Assembly (NCBI RefSeq): GCF_002939385.1
Contig: NZ_MULI01000030.1
Coordinates: 1 to 64,000 of the forward strand
Source: Streptomyces sp. MH60
GTDB taxonomy: Bacteria > Actinomycetota > Actinomycetes > Streptomycetales > Streptomycetaceae
Length of the DNA: 64,000 nt
Direction: 5' to 3'
This document shows, in pieces, positions 10,861-20,100 of the stretch; within the stretch, counting starts at the first letter, position 1; each line of letters opens with the position of its first letter. A program made the position numbers and the translations under genes. The notes beneath the pieces are model-generated. The model made no database searches and was not told the DNA's origin. It saw only the letters and a list, made by a program, of their open reading frames with translations.

Positions 10861-11892
10861 TCATCTGCGGGGCGAGGCGTCCAGCACCTGCTGGAGTGCC
10901 TCGAACTCCTCGACGCACTTGCCGCTGCCGAGCGCCACGCTGTCCAGCGGGTCCTCGGCGATGTGGATCGGCATCCCGGTCTCCCGGCGCAGCCGTTCGT
11001 CGAGCCCGCGCAGCAGCGCACCGCCGCCGGTCAGGACGATGCCCCGGTCCATGATGTCGCCGGACAGCTCCGGCGGACACTTGTCGAGGGTCGTCTTGAC
11101 GGCGTCGACGATGGCGTTGACCGGCTCCTCGATCGCCTTGCGCACTTCGGCGGCGGAGATGACGACGGTCTTGGGCAGCCCGGAGACGAGGTCCCGGCCA
11201 CGGATTTCGGTGTGCTCGTCGGAGTCGAGGTCGTACGCAGAACCGATCGTGATCTTGATCTGTTCGGCCGTGCGCTCACCCAGCAGAAGGCTGTACTCCT
11301 TCTTCACGTGCTGGATGATCGCGTTGTCCAGCTCATCACCCGCGACGCGGATGGACTGGGCCGTGACGATGCCGCCGAGCGAGATGACCGCGACCTCCGT
11401 GGTGCCGCCGCCGATGTCCACCACCATGTTGCCCGTGGCCTCGTGGACCGGCAGGCCGGAGCCGATGGCCGCGGCCATGGGCTCCTCGATGATGTGCACC
11501 TGCCGGGCGCCGGCCTGGGACGACGCCTCGATGACGGCGCGGCGCTCGACGCCGGTGATGCCCGAGGGCACACAGACGACGACCCGCGGACGAGCCAGAT
11601 AACGCCGCTTGTGGATCTTCAGGATGAAGTAGCGGAGCATCCGCTCGGTGATCTCGAAGTCGGCGATGACGCCGTCCTTCAGCGGGCGCACGGCCACGAT
11701 GTTGCCGGGTGTGCGCCCGATCATCTTCTTCGCTTCGGCGCCGACCGCGAGGATGCCACCGGTGTTGGTGTTGATCGCGACGACGGACGGCTCGTTGAGT
11801 ACGATCCCGCGACCCCTGACGTACACCAGCGTGTTGGCGGTCCCGAGGTCGACAGCCATGTCACGGCCGATGAACGACATTGAGTTCCCCAT
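10861..11892 (-). CDS. mreB: Actin-like cell shape protein MreB
   Basis: A 343-residue MreB. The phosphate-1 loop DLGTANTLVYV (about residues 12-22), the phosphate-2 motif VVDIGGGTTEVAVISLGG, and the adenosine motif LTGGGALLRGLDERLR near residue 293 are all present. It polymerises on the membrane and positions the MreC/MreD/PBP2/RodA machinery; in Streptomyces it acts mainly in aerial hyphae and spores (known). I took the ATG at 11892 (MGNSMSFIGRD); an internal ATG at 11880 (MSFIGRD) with GGGGA 5 nt upstream is a serious alternative. The reading frame stays open further upstream, but that extension does not resemble MreB. Confidence 0.96.
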   Translation of the reverse strand: MGNSMSFIGRDMAVDLGTANTLVYVRGRGIVLNEPSVVAINTNTGGILAVGAEAKKMIGRTPGNIVAVRPLKDGVIADFEITERMLRYFILKIHKRRYLARPRVVVCVPSGITGVERRAVIEASSQAGARQVHIIEEPMAAAIGSGLPVHEATGNMVVDIGGGTTEVAVISLGGIVTAQSIRVAGDELDNAIIQHVKKEYSLLLGERTAEQIKITIGSAYDLDSDEHTEIRGRDLVSGLPKTVVISAAEVRKAIEEPVNAIVDAVKTTLDKCPPELSGDIMDRGIVLTGGGALLRGLDERLRRETGMPIHIAEDPLDSVALGSGKCVEEFEALQQVLDASPRR

Positions 11893-12199
11893 CAGGATTC
11901 GACTGGCCTTCCCAGGAGCTTTTGAGGGCTTTTCAGGTCGGCGAAGTGGGTGCAGTGACGCGTGGAGGCTTCCATCGTAGACGCGCTTTCGCGAACACTG
12001 CGCGAGGGTCTCCGCCATTGTCAGCAGATGGCGCACCGCCTCGCTTGTGGAGACGGGCCAACGGTGGGATCCGTTCCCCCGATCAGGCGCGCATATGCCA
12101 CAGGGCGGTCGCTTTCGCGCGACCGCCCCGGCTCCGCCCGGTCCATTCGACTGACATGGTGTCAGAAAAAAGGCGCTCCCGGCGTGTCCCGAAGGAGGA
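11893..12199. other. Intergenic region between ndk and mreB
   Basis: 307 bp without a gene. It should carry the mreB promoter(s) on the minus strand, but I see no strong -10/-35 pair. It also contains the ndk terminator-like hairpin listed separately and an A-run (about 12166-12171) that reads as a U-run in the ndk transcript. Confidence 0.5.
12103..12128 (-). terminator. Hairpin downstream of ndk
   Basis: A perfect 10-bp stem (GGGCGGTCGC at 12103-12112 pairing with 12119-12128) with a 6-nt loop, about 70 bp past the ndk stop. It separates ndk from mreB. Confidence 0.5.
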
Positions 12200-12613
12200 T
12201 CAGACCCGGCCCGGGAAGAAGATCTTCAGCTCACGCTCGGCGGACTCCTCGGAGTCGGAGGCGTGGATCAGGTTCTCGCGGACGATCACACCGTAGTCCC
12301 CGCGGATGGAGCCCGGGGCGGCGGCGATCGGGTCGGTCGGACCGGCCAGCGCGCGCACGCCCTCGATGACCCGCTCACCCTCCACGACCATCGCCACGAC
12401 CGGCCCGGACGCCATGAACTCGACCAGCGGCTCGTAGAACGGCTTGCCCTTGTGCTCGCCGTAGTGCTGCTCCAGCGTCTCGGTGTCCAGGGTGCGCAGT
12501 TCCAGCGCGGTGATCTGCCAGCCGGCCTTGCGCTCGATACGGCTGATGATCTCGCCGGTCAGGCCACGACGGACGGCGTCGGGCTTGAGGAGGACGAGGC
12601 TGCGCTGGGTCAC
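12200..12613 (-). CDS. ndk: Nucleoside diphosphate kinase
   Basis: 137 residues, the usual NDK length, beginning MTQRSLVLLKPDAVRRGL. The phospho-accepting histidine lies in NLIHASDS near residue 117, and the family signature continues to ELKIFFPGRV at the end. It transfers the gamma phosphate from ATP to other NDPs, balancing cytosolic NTP/dNTP pools. The start is the GTG at 12613, with AAGGGAG about 7 nt upstream. It follows the folC-DUF4233 pair on the same strand, the same order as in Mycobacterium (folC, DUF4233, ndk). Confidence 0.97.
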   Translation of the reverse strand: MTQRSLVLLKPDAVRRGLTGEIISRIERKAGWQITALELRTLDTETLEQHYGEHKGKPFYEPLVEFMASGPVVAMVVEGERVIEGVRALAGPTDPIAAAPGSIRGDYGVIVRENLIHASDSEESAERELKIFFPGRV

Positions 12614-12658
12614 GAGGGGCTCCCTTGGAGATGTGCGGTCGTGCGGGTGATGAATGAG

Positions 12659-12687
12659 GTTACCGGGCGTGTCGCGGCGCCCGTAAC
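12659..12687 (-). terminator. Weak hairpin between DUF4233 gene and ndk
   Basis: Arms 12659-12669 and 12678-12687 pair with a one-base bulge (GTTAC/GTAAC and GGGCG/CGCCC). It lies between the DUF4233 stop and the ndk start; it may be a terminator or a processing site. Confidence 0.35.
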
Positions 12688-12729
12688 GCAGCGTCAGGCC
12701 CACCGGGTCCGTCGGCCGGGTCGCGCCCC

Positions 12730-13086
12730 TCAGGCGGGGTCGGGCGCGGAGGCCTCGGCCTGGGCGGCGAACCTCGCCTTCGCCTCGTCGATCTTCCGCC
12801 CGTAGTGCACGGAGGCCCACCACAGGGCGGCGAAGACCGCACCGAGGAAGAACATGGTCGGCACCACGAAGCCGGCGGCGATCAGCGCGACCTGCAGCGC
12901 CCAGCCGAGGGCGACCCCGCCGGGCCGGGTGATGACCCCGCACAGCAGCACGCTGAGGACCATGGCGATGCCGCTGACCGTCCACACCGTCCCCACCGAC
13001 AGGTCCGGGTCCTTCATGGCGACCAGTCCGGCGAAGCCGATCACGAAGAACTCGCCGATCAGAGTCGAAGCACAGAGCGTACGCAC
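12730..13086 (-). CDS. DUF4233 small membrane protein
   Basis: 118 residues with three to four hydrophobic helices (IGEFFVIGFAGLVAM; VWTVSGIAMVLSVLLCGVI; LGWALQVALIAAGFVVPTMF; LGAVFAALWWASVHY). The charged C-terminus begins GRKIDEAKARFAAQ. This matches the DUF4233 family found between folC and ndk across Actinobacteria; function unknown. The GTG start at 13086 is 6 nt beyond the folC stop, and its AGGAGGGG ribosome site lies inside the folC end, so the two are coupled. Confidence 0.88.
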   Translation of the reverse strand: MRTLCASTLIGEFFVIGFAGLVAMKDPDLSVGTVWTVSGIAMVLSVLLCGVITRPGGVALGWALQVALIAAGFVVPTMFFLGAVFAALWWASVHYGRKIDEAKARFAAQAEASAPDPA

Positions 13087-13092
13087 GGTTTC

Positions 13093-14616
13093 TCAGCCCC
13101 TCCTCAGGAGCAGTCGGGCCTCGCCGACGGTGATGACGGAACCGGTGACGAGCACACCGCCGCCCGCGAACTCGCCCTCCTCCTCGGCCAGCGTGATCGC
13201 GGCCTCCAGGGCGTCCGGCAGCCGCGGCTCGACCTGGACGCGGTCGTCGCCGAAGACCTCCACGGCGATCGCGGCCAGCTCGTCGGCGTCCATCGCGCGG
13301 TGGCTGGAGTTCTGGGTGACGACGACCTCGGCGAAGACCGGCTCGAAGGCTTCGAGGAGCCCCCGCACGTTCTTGTCGCCGCTGGCGCCGACCACACCGA
13401 TCAGCCGGCTGAACTGGAACGCCTCCCCCACCGCCTCGGCGGTGACCCGGGCGCCGGCCGGGTTGTGCGCGGCGTCGAGGACCACGGTCGGCGAGCGCCG
13501 CACCACCTCCATCCGCCCCGGCGAGGCGACGGAGGCGAAGGCCTTGCGGACGGTGTCGACGTCCAGCGGCTCGGGACGCTGCGCGCCGACGCCGAAGAAC
13601 GCCTCGACGGCGGCCAGCGCGACGGCCGCGTTGTGCGCCTGGTGGGCGCCGTGCAGCGGCAGGTAGACCTCGGTGTACTCGCCGCCGAGCCCGCGCAGGG
13701 TGACCAGCTGCCCGCCGACGGCGACCTCGCGGGCGACGACGCCGAACTCCAGCCCCTCGCGGGCCACGGTGGCGTTGACGTCGACGGCCTTCTTCAGCAT
13801 CACCTGCGCCGCGTCCACCGGCTGCTGGGCCAGGATGACGGTGGCGTCCTGCTTGACGATGCCGGCCTTCTCGACCGCGATCTCGCCGGGCGTCTCGCCG
13901 AGCCGGTCGGTGTGGTCCAGGTCGATGGGGGTGACGACGGCGACGTCCCCGTCGATGACGTTGGTGGCGTCCCAGGAGCCGCCCATCCCGACCTCGACGA
14001 CGGCCACGTCCACGGGCGCGTCGGCGAAGGCGGCGTACGCCATGCCGGTCAGCACCTCGAAGAACGACAGCCGGTACTCCTGCCGGGCGTCGACCATCTC
14101 GACGTACGGCTTGATGTCGTCGTACGTCTCGATGAACCGCTCGGCGGAGATCGGCGCCCCGTCCAGGCTGATCCGCTCGGTGATCGACTGCACGTGCGGC
14201 GAGGTGTACCGCCCGGTGCGCAGCTCGAAGGCGCCGAGCAGGGCCTCGATCATGCGGGCGGTGGAGGTCTTGCCGTTGGTCCCGGTGATGTGGATGGAGG
14301 GGTACGAGCGCTGCGGCTCGCCCAGCACGTCCATCAGCGCGGCGATCCGGCTGACGGACGGCTCCAGCTTGGTCTCGCCCCAGCGGGTCGCCAGCTCCGT
14401 CTCGACGGCACGCAGCGCCGCGTCCACCTCGGGGTCCTCCGGGCGCCCGGGGACGTCGGCCTCCGGGGGGCCGCCCTGGGTGCGCAGGGTGCGGCTGCCG
14501 GCCTCGATGACGGCGAGGTCGGGGTCGCGGGTGGTCTCCGCGTCGATGATCTCGTCGAAGGAGTCGAGGGGGCCGGAGGGGTCGGGCTGGTCGTTCTCGC
14601 CGGGGTTGTCGCTCAC
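13093..14616 (-). CDS. folC: Folylpolyglutamate / dihydrofolate synthase
   Basis: 507 residues. The Mur-ligase ATP-binding loop ITGTNGKTSTARMIEALL and the downstream folate-binding region (YTSPHVQSITERISLDG) are clear, followed by VVEVGMGGSWDATNVI and the C-terminal VLDAAHNPAGARV motif. The enzyme adds glutamates to folates and may also make dihydrofolate from dihydropteroate. The first 70 or so residues are an acidic Pro/Asp/Glu-rich extension absent from E. coli FolC. The GTG at 14616 (VSDNPGEN) is my start; the frame stays open far upstream into valS antisense, but that is not coding. Downstream it is coupled to DUF4233. Confidence 0.95.
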   Translation of the reverse strand: MSDNPGENDQPDPSGPLDSFDEIIDAETTRDPDLAVIEAGSRTLRTQGGPPEADVPGRPEDPEVDAALRAVETELATRWGETKLEPSVSRIAALMDVLGEPQRSYPSIHITGTNGKTSTARMIEALLGAFELRTGRYTSPHVQSITERISLDGAPISAERFIETYDDIKPYVEMVDARQEYRLSFFEVLTGMAYAAFADAPVDVAVVEVGMGGSWDATNVIDGDVAVVTPIDLDHTDRLGETPGEIAVEKAGIVKQDATVILAQQPVDAAQVMLKKAVDVNATVAREGLEFGVVAREVAVGGQLVTLRGLGGEYTEVYLPLHGAHQAHNAAVALAAVEAFFGVGAQRPEPLDVDTVRKAFASVASPGRMEVVRRSPTVVLDAAHNPAGARVTAEAVGEAFQFSRLIGVVGASGDKNVRGLLEAFEPVFAEVVVTQNSSHRAMDADELAAIAVEVFGDDRVQVEPRLPDALEAAITLAEEEGEFAGGGVLVTGSVITVGEARLLLRRG

Positions 14617-14643
14617 GGGGACCAGTCTACGTACCCGCTTTCC

Positions 14644-14701
14644 GCGGGCAGTCGTGCCCGCCGCCGCGGGCAGTCGTGCCGCTGGGGCGGGCAGTCGTGC
14701 C
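14644..14701. repeat. Three tandem copies of GCGGGCAGTCGTGCC
   Basis: Identical 15-mers at 14644-14658, 14666-14680 and 14687-14701, spaced 21-22 bp, in the valS-folC gap upstream of folC. Each unit contains the short inverted repeat GGCA/TGCC around GTCG. Confidence 0.7.
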
Positions 14702-14745
14702 GCTGAGGCGGCACGGGTGGGCGCGGCGGCACCCGGTGAGCGCCG

Positions 14746-14840
14746 GGGGCTGCGCGACCCGCCCCTCGGCGCCCACGGAGTGGGGTGGCATCGGTCCGAC
14801 GGCGCGTGCGGCGCCGTCGTGGCGGGTCGCGCAGTTCCCC
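14746..14840 (-). terminator. Long inverted repeat after valS
   Basis: CTGCGCGACCCGCC (14750-14763) is the exact complement of 14821-14834; GGGG and CCCC flank the arms. The loop of about 57 nt contains further GGCGCC palindromes. It sits 16 bp past the valS stop and belongs to a type of GC-rich intergenic repeat common in Streptomyces. Confidence 0.55.
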
Positions 14841-14855
14841 GCGCCCCTGGGTGGG

Positions 14856-17480
14856 CTACGCCGTCGGCAGCTTCTCGAGCTGGGCGGTGATGCGGGCGAT
14901 GTCCTCGTCCGCCTTGGTCAGGCGGCCCCGGATCTTGTCCACGACGTGGTCCGGCGCCTTGGCGAGGAACGCCTCGTTGCCGAGCTTGGCGTTCGCCTGG
15001 GCCTTCTCCTTCTCCGCCGCCGCCAGGTCCTTCGTCAGCCGCTTGCGCTCCGCGGCGAAGTCGATGACGCCGGAGAGGTCGAGGGCCACCTCGACGCCCG
15101 CCACCGGCAGCGTCGCCGTCGCCGTGAACGACTCGCCCTCCGGCTGGAGCCGCAGCAGCTGCCGGACGGCCGCCTCGTGCGCCGCGAGCGCGCTGCCGGT
15201 CAGGGTCAGCCGGGCCGGGACCCGCTGGCCGGGCTGGAGCCCCTGGTCGGCACGGAAGCGCCGGACCTCGGTGATCACCGACTGGACGGTCTCGATCTCC
15301 CGCTCGGCCTCCGCGTCCCGGAAGCCGGAGTCCTGCGGCCACTCGGCGATGACGACCGACTCGCCACCGGTGAGGGTGGTCCACAGCGTCTCGGTGACGA
15401 AGGGGACGACCGGGTGGAGGAGGCGCAGCGTGACGTCCAGGACCTCGCCCAGGACGCGCTTGGAGACCTCGGCCGCCTCGCCGCCCGCCTGGAACGTGGT
15501 CTTGGACAGCTCGACGTACCAGTCGAAGACCTCGTCCCAGGCGAAGTGGAACAGCGCGTCGGAGAGCTTCGCGAACTGGTAGTCCTCGTAGTACGCGTCG
15601 ACCTCGGCGACCACCGAGTTCAGCCGGGACAGGATCCACCGGTCGGTCGAGGACATCCTCGACGCGTCCGGCAGCGGGCCGTCCACCGTCGCGCCGTTCA
15701 TCAGCGCGAAGCGGGTGGCGTTCCAGATCTTGTTGGCGAAGTTCCGCGAGCCCTGGACCCAGTCCTCGCCGATCGGGACGTCGACGCCCGGGTTGGCGCC
15801 GCGCGCGAGGGTGAAGCGGAGGGCGTCGGAGCCGTACTTGTCCATCCAGTCCAGCGGGTTCACGACGTTCCCGAAGGACTTGGACATCTTCTTGCCGTTC
15901 TGGTCACGGACCATGCCGTGCAGGGCGATGGTGTGGAACGGCGGGGTGCCGTCCATCGCGTAGAGGCCGAACATCATCATCCGGGCGACCCAGAAGAAGA
16001 GGATGTCGTAGCCGGTGACCAGGACGGAGTTCGGGTAGAACTTCGCGAGCGACTCGGTCTGCTCGGGCCAGCCGAGCGTGGAGAACGGCCACAGGCCGGA
16101 GGAGAACCAGGTGTCCAGGACGTCGGAGTCCTGGTACCAGCCCTCGCCGCTCGGCGGCTCCTCGTCGGGTCCGACGCAGACGACCTCGCCGTCCGGGCCG
16201 TACCAGACCGGGATGCGGTGGCCCCACCAGAGCTGGCGCGAGATGCACCAGTCGTGGAGGTTGTCGACCCAGTCGAAGTACCGCTTCTCCATCTCCTGCG
16301 GGTGGATCTTGACCTTGCCGTCGCGGACCGCGTCACCGGCGGCCTTCGCCAGCGGGCCGACCTTGACCCACCACTGCATGGACAGGCGCGGCTCGATGGT
16401 GGTCTTGCAGCGCGAGCAGTGGCCGACGGAGTGGACGTAGGGCCGCTTCTCGGCGACGATCCGGCCCTCGGCGCGCAGCGCGGCGACGATGGCGGAGCGG
16501 GCCTCAAGGCGGTCCAGGCCCTGGAAGGGGCCGTGGGCGGTGATGACGGCGTGCTCGTCCATGACCGCGATGGCGGGCAGGTCGTGGCGCCGGCCGATCT
16601 CGAAGTCGTTCGGGTCGTGGGCGGGCGTCACCTTGACGGCGCCGGTGCCGAACTCGGGGTCGACGTGCTCGTCGGCGACGACCGGGATGGAGCGGTCGGT
16701 CAGCGGCAGCTTGATCTGCTTGCCGACCAGGTGCTGGTACCGCTCGTCCTCGGGGTGGACGGCGACGGCGGTGTCGCCGAGCATGGTCTCCGCGCGGGTG
16801 GTGGCGACGACGATGGTCTCGTCGCCCTCCCCGTACTTCATGGAGACCAGCTCGCCGTCGTCGTCCTGGTACTCGACCTCGATGTCGGAGATCGCGGTCA
16901 GACAGCGCGGGCACCAGTTGATGATGCGCTCGGCGCGGTAGATCAGCTCGTCGTCGTAGAGCCGCTTGAAGATGGTCTGGACGGCCTGGGACAGGCCCTC
17001 GTCCATCGTGAAGCGCTCACGCGACCAGGCGACGGCGTCGCCGAGGCGGCGCATCTGGCCGGAAATCTGCCCGCCGGACTCGCTCTTCCACTGCCAGACG
17101 CGCTCGACGAAGGCCTCCCGGCCGAGGTCGTGCCGGGACTTGCCCTCCTTGCCCAGCTCCCGCTCGACGACGTTCTGCGTGGCGATGCCGGCGTGGTCCA
17201 TGCCGGGCTGCCACAGCGTCTCGTAGCCCTGCATGCGCTTGCGGCGGGTCAGGGCGTCGATGAGCGTGTGCTCGAAGGCGTGCCCGAGGTGCAGGCTGCC
17301 CGTGACGTTCGGCGGCGGGATGACGACGGTGTACGGCGGCTTCCCGCTCTTCGCGTCGGCCTCGAAGTAACCCCGTTCTACCCAGCGCTCGTACAGCTGC
17401 CCCTCTACCTCGGCCGGCGTGTACTGGGTCGGCAGTTCGGTGCTGGGTGCGGGCTGCGGCTGCTGAGAGTTCTCGGTCAC
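14856..17480 (-). CDS. valS: Valyl-tRNA synthetase
   Basis: 874 residues, the usual class Ia ValRS size. HLGH (HIGH motif) is at residues 64-67 within PPPNVTGSLHLGHAF, and the KMSKS loop appears as NGKKMSKSFGN. The editing (CP1) domain lies between them, with anticodon-binding and C-terminal coiled-coil regions after residue 600. It charges tRNA-Val. The start is the GTG at 17480 (VTENSQQPQPAPS); the open frame extends 27 codons further upstream but lacks similarity. It ends 240 bp before folC, with an intergenic hairpin between them. Confidence 0.97.
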   Translation of the reverse strand: MTENSQQPQPAPSTELPTQYTPAEVEGQLYERWVERGYFEADAKSGKPPYTVVIPPPNVTGSLHLGHAFEHTLIDALTRRKRMQGYETLWQPGMDHAGIATQNVVERELGKEGKSRHDLGREAFVERVWQWKSESGGQISGQMRRLGDAVAWSRERFTMDEGLSQAVQTIFKRLYDDELIYRAERIINWCPRCLTAISDIEVEYQDDDGELVSMKYGEGDETIVVATTRAETMLGDTAVAVHPEDERYQHLVGKQIKLPLTDRSIPVVADEHVDPEFGTGAVKVTPAHDPNDFEIGRRHDLPAIAVMDEHAVITAHGPFQGLDRLEARSAIVAALRAEGRIVAEKRPYVHSVGHCSRCKTTIEPRLSMQWWVKVGPLAKAAGDAVRDGKVKIHPQEMEKRYFDWVDNLHDWCISRQLWWGHRIPVWYGPDGEVVCVGPDEEPPSGEGWYQDSDVLDTWFSSGLWPFSTLGWPEQTESLAKFYPNSVLVTGYDILFFWVARMMMFGLYAMDGTPPFHTIALHGMVRDQNGKKMSKSFGNVVNPLDWMDKYGSDALRFTLARGANPGVDVPIGEDWVQGSRNFANKIWNATRFALMNGATVDGPLPDASRMSSTDRWILSRLNSVVAEVDAYYEDYQFAKLSDALFHFAWDEVFDWYVELSKTTFQAGGEAAEVSKRVLGEVLDVTLRLLHPVVPFVTETLWTTLTGGESVVIAEWPQDSGFRDAEAEREIETVQSVITEVRRFRADQGLQPGQRVPARLTLTGSALAAHEAAVRQLLRLQPEGESFTATATLPVAGVEVALDLSGVIDFAAERKRLTKDLAAAEKEKAQANAKLGNEAFLAKAPDHVVDKIRGRLTKADEDIARITAQLEKLPTA

Positions 17481-17618
17481 GGGGGTCAGTTTACGGGCGT
17501 CACTGCCCTGTCCCGAAACCCGTTTCGTTTGTAACGGTGCGGCCCCCGGTGACCTGCGCACGCCATGCCTGAGTCAGGATGTCAGCACCACGTAAAGCAT
17601 CTGAGGGGGAACCCAGGA

Positions 17619-18623
17619 ATGAGTCACAACCAGCCGGGCCCGTACGGCGGGCAGCCCCAGCAGCCCGGACCGTACGGCCAGCCGGGGCCGTACGGCCAGC
17701 AGCCGCCGCAGGCCCCCCAGCCCGGCTACGGCTACCCCCAGCAGACGCCTCCCCCGCAGCCGGGTTACGGCTACCCCCAGCAGCCCCAGCAGGGCGGCGT
17801 CCCGCCGCAGGCTCCGCCCTACGGCCAGCAGCCCGCGTACGGTCAGCAGCCCCCGTACGGCCAGCAGCCGCCCTACGGCCAGCAGCCGTACGGCATGCCG
17901 CAGCCCCCGGCGCCGGGCGGCGGCGGCAAGAAGAAGGCCGGTCTGATCATCGGCGCGGTCGCCGTCGTGGCGGCGATCGGCGTGGGGGCCTACTTCGTGA
18001 TCGGCGGGGGCGGCGGCGCGGGCGGCCTGGAGGACGACGGCGCCCACAAGCTGACGACTCCGGCGACGGTACTCACCGATTACAAGCGCGCCAGCGACGA
18101 GGCCGCCGAGACCGACTCGGACACGGTCAAGGACCTTGAGAAGAGTGGCGTCAAGGACGGCACGAGCGTGACCGGGTTCTACACCACCGCGGACCTCACC
18201 GGGTACGACCCTTCGGACCCGAGCACTGCCCCGGACCCCAGTGAAATGGCGACCGCCAAGGGCATCACCTACATCGGCGCGTACGGGAAGATCTCGGACC
18301 CGGAGGCGGTACTCGACAAGTTCTTCGCCGAGTTCAAGAAGGAGTCCGAGGAGAACGCGTCTTCCTCCTCCGAGACAGGAGGCGGCGGCAAGGCCGTGGG
18401 CGAACCCGAGTCGGTCGACATCGACGGCGCGGTCATGAAGTGCCAGGGCGTGGAGGGCACCAACCCGGTCTCCAAGAAGAAGAAGACCGACTGGATCTGT
18501 GCCTGGGCCGACTACAGCACGATCGCCCTGATCTCCCCGGGTGACGCCACCAAGGGTGTGACGAAGGACGTCGCCGTCGACATCACCACCAAGCTCCGCA
18601 AGGAGATCCGCGTCAAGGCCTGA
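17619..18623 (+). CDS. PGYQ-rich single-pass membrane protein, unknown function
   Basis: 334 residues. The first 100 are low-complexity Pro/Gly/Tyr/Gln repeats (units like PYGQQPPYGQQ and PGYGYPQQ). Then comes a short basic stop (GGGKKK), a transmembrane helix (AGLIIGAVAVVAAIGVGAYFVIG, about residues 106-128) and an extracytoplasmic domain of about 200 residues with two Cys (KCQGVEG and WICAWAD) that may form a disulphide. The topology is Pro-rich cytoplasmic tail outside-facing domain, common in actinomycete envelope proteins. Function unknown. The ATG at 17619 is preceded by AGGGGGA. It is the only plus-strand gene in a minus-strand block, divergent from valS and convergent with clpX. Confidence 0.85.
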   Translation: MSHNQPGPYGGQPQQPGPYGQPGPYGQQPPQAPQPGYGYPQQTPPPQPGYGYPQQPQQGGVPPQAPPYGQQPAYGQQPPYGQQPPYGQQPYGMPQPPAPGGGGKKKAGLIIGAVAVVAAIGVGAYFVIGGGGGAGGLEDDGAHKLTTPATVLTDYKRASDEAAETDSDTVKDLEKSGVKDGTSVTGFYTTADLTGYDPSDPSTAPDPSEMATAKGITYIGAYGKISDPEAVLDKFFAEFKKESEENASSSSETGGGGKAVGEPESVDIDGAVMKCQGVEGTNPVSKKKKTDWICAWADYSTIALISPGDATKGVTKDVAVDITTKLRKEIRVKA

Positions 18624-18635
18624 CGCCGAGCGACA

Positions 18636-18678
18636 ACGTGGAAGGGGCCCGGTCGATGCGACCGGGCCCCTTCCACGT
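18636..18678. terminator. Perfect 20-bp hairpin, bidirectional terminator
   Basis: Arms 18636-18655 and 18659-18678 are exact complements over 20 bp with a 3-nt loop. It lies between convergent stops (18623 plus, 18696 minus), ideal for terminating both transcripts. Confidence 0.85.
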
Positions 18679-18695
18679 GTGCTCGTACGGTGCGG

Positions 18696-19982
18696 CTACG
18701 CCGTCTTCTGCTCACCCGGGCCGCGCCCCCGCGAATCCCGGGGGATCAGCGTCGGGTTGACGTTGGAGAGGACCACGTCGGCGGTGATGACGACGCGGGC
18801 GACGTCCTTGCGGGACGGGACCTCGTACATCACGCCCTGGAGGACTTCCTCCATGATGGCCCGCAGGCCGCGCGCGCCGGTCTGGCGGAGGATGGCCTGG
18901 TCGGCGATGGCCTCCAGGGCCTCGCGCTCGAAGTCCAGCTCGACGCCGTCGAGTTCGAAGAGGCGCTCGTACTGCTTGACGAGGGCGTTGCGCGGCTCGA
19001 CCAGGATCTGGAGGAGCGCCTCGCGGTCGAGGTTGTGCACCGAGGTGATGACCGGGAGCCGGCCGATGAACTCGGGGATCATGCCGAACTTGACCAGGTC
19101 CTCCGGCATGACCTGCTCGAACTGGTCCTTGGACTCGATCTCCCGCTTGGAGCGGATCTGCGCGCCGAAGCCGATGCCCTTGGCGCCCGCCCGGCCCTCG
19201 ATGATCTTCTCCAGGCCCGCGAAGGCACCGCCCACGATGAACAGCACGTTCGTCGTGTCGATCTGGATGAACTCCTGGTGCGGGTGCTTGCGCCCGCCCT
19301 GCGGCGGGACGGAGGCCGTGGTGCCCTCCAGGATCTTCAGCAGGGCCTGCTGGACGCCCTCGCCGGACACGTCGCGCGTGATGGAGGGGTTTTCACTCTT
19401 CCTCGCGACCTTGTCGATCTCGTCGATGTAGATGATCCCGGTCTCGGCCTTCTTGACGTCGTAGTCCGCGGCCTGGATCAGCTTGAGCAGGATGTTCTCG
19501 ACGTCCTCGCCGACGTACCCCGCCTCGGTGAGCGCCGTGGCGTCGGCGATCGCGAAGGGCACGTTCAGCATGCGGGCGAGGGTCTGGGCGAGGAGGGTCT
19601 TGCCGGAGCCCGTGGGGCCCAGCAGGAGGATGTTGGACTTCGCCAACTCGATGGCGTCCTCGCGCCCTTGGGCGCCGCCGTTCTCGCCGGCCTGGACCCG
19701 CTTGTAGTGGTTGTACACCGCGACGGAGAGGGCCTTCTTGGCCGCTTCCTGCCCGACCACGTAGCTCTCGAGGAACTCGTAGATCTCGCGGGGCTTCGGA
19801 AGCTCCTCCCAGCGCACCTCGCTGGTCTCGGCCAGCTCCTCCTCGATGATCTCGTTGCAGAGGTCGATGCACTCGTCGCAGATGTACACACCGGGCCCTG
19901 CGATGAGCTTCTTGACCTGCTTCTGGCTCTTCCCGCAGAACGAGCACTTGAGCAGATCGCCGCCGTCACCGATGCGTGCCAC
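18696..19982 (-). CDS. clpX: ATP-dependent Clp protease ATP-binding subunit ClpX
   Basis: 428 residues. The zinc-binding domain has C13, C16, C35 and C38. The AAA+ module has Walker A GPTGSGKT (122-129), Walker B IIYIDEID (about 183-190), and the IGF loop (GIGFGAQIRS) that docks onto ClpP. It unfolds substrates for the ClpP1P2 peptidase encoded just upstream. The GTG start at 19982 gives MARIGDGGDLLKCSFCG, the standard N-terminus. It is separated from clpP2 by 191 bp that includes a nested hairpin, so clpX may have its own promoter. Confidence 0.97.
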   Translation of the reverse strand: MARIGDGGDLLKCSFCGKSQKQVKKLIAGPGVYICDECIDLCNEIIEEELAETSEVRWEELPKPREIYEFLESYVVGQEAAKKALSVAVYNHYKRVQAGENGGAQGREDAIELAKSNILLLGPTGSGKTLLAQTLARMLNVPFAIADATALTEAGYVGEDVENILLKLIQAADYDVKKAETGIIYIDEIDKVARKSENPSITRDVSGEGVQQALLKILEGTTASVPPQGGRKHPHQEFIQIDTTNVLFIVGGAFAGLEKIIEGRAGAKGIGFGAQIRSKREIESKDQFEQVMPEDLVKFGMIPEFIGRLPVITSVHNLDREALLQILVEPRNALVKQYERLFELDGVELDFEREALEAIADQAILRQTGARGLRAIMEEVLQGVMYEVPSRKDVARVVITADVVLSNVNPTLIPRDSRGRGPGEQKTA

Positions 19983-20100
19983 GGTGTGCTTCCCCTTCGC
20001 CTGGGAGACTCCCGGACGTCGACGTCACGTCAACGGCGGGCGGACTCCTGGTGCTGCCTTATGTCCGACGGTACCTTGCCGGGCCCCTCGTCCGGGCCCC

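Noticed and set aside
14644..14701. Three regular repeats resembling a mini CRISPR
   Set aside because: Spacers are only 6-7 bp and not unique, no cas genes, so it is a tandem intergenic repeat.
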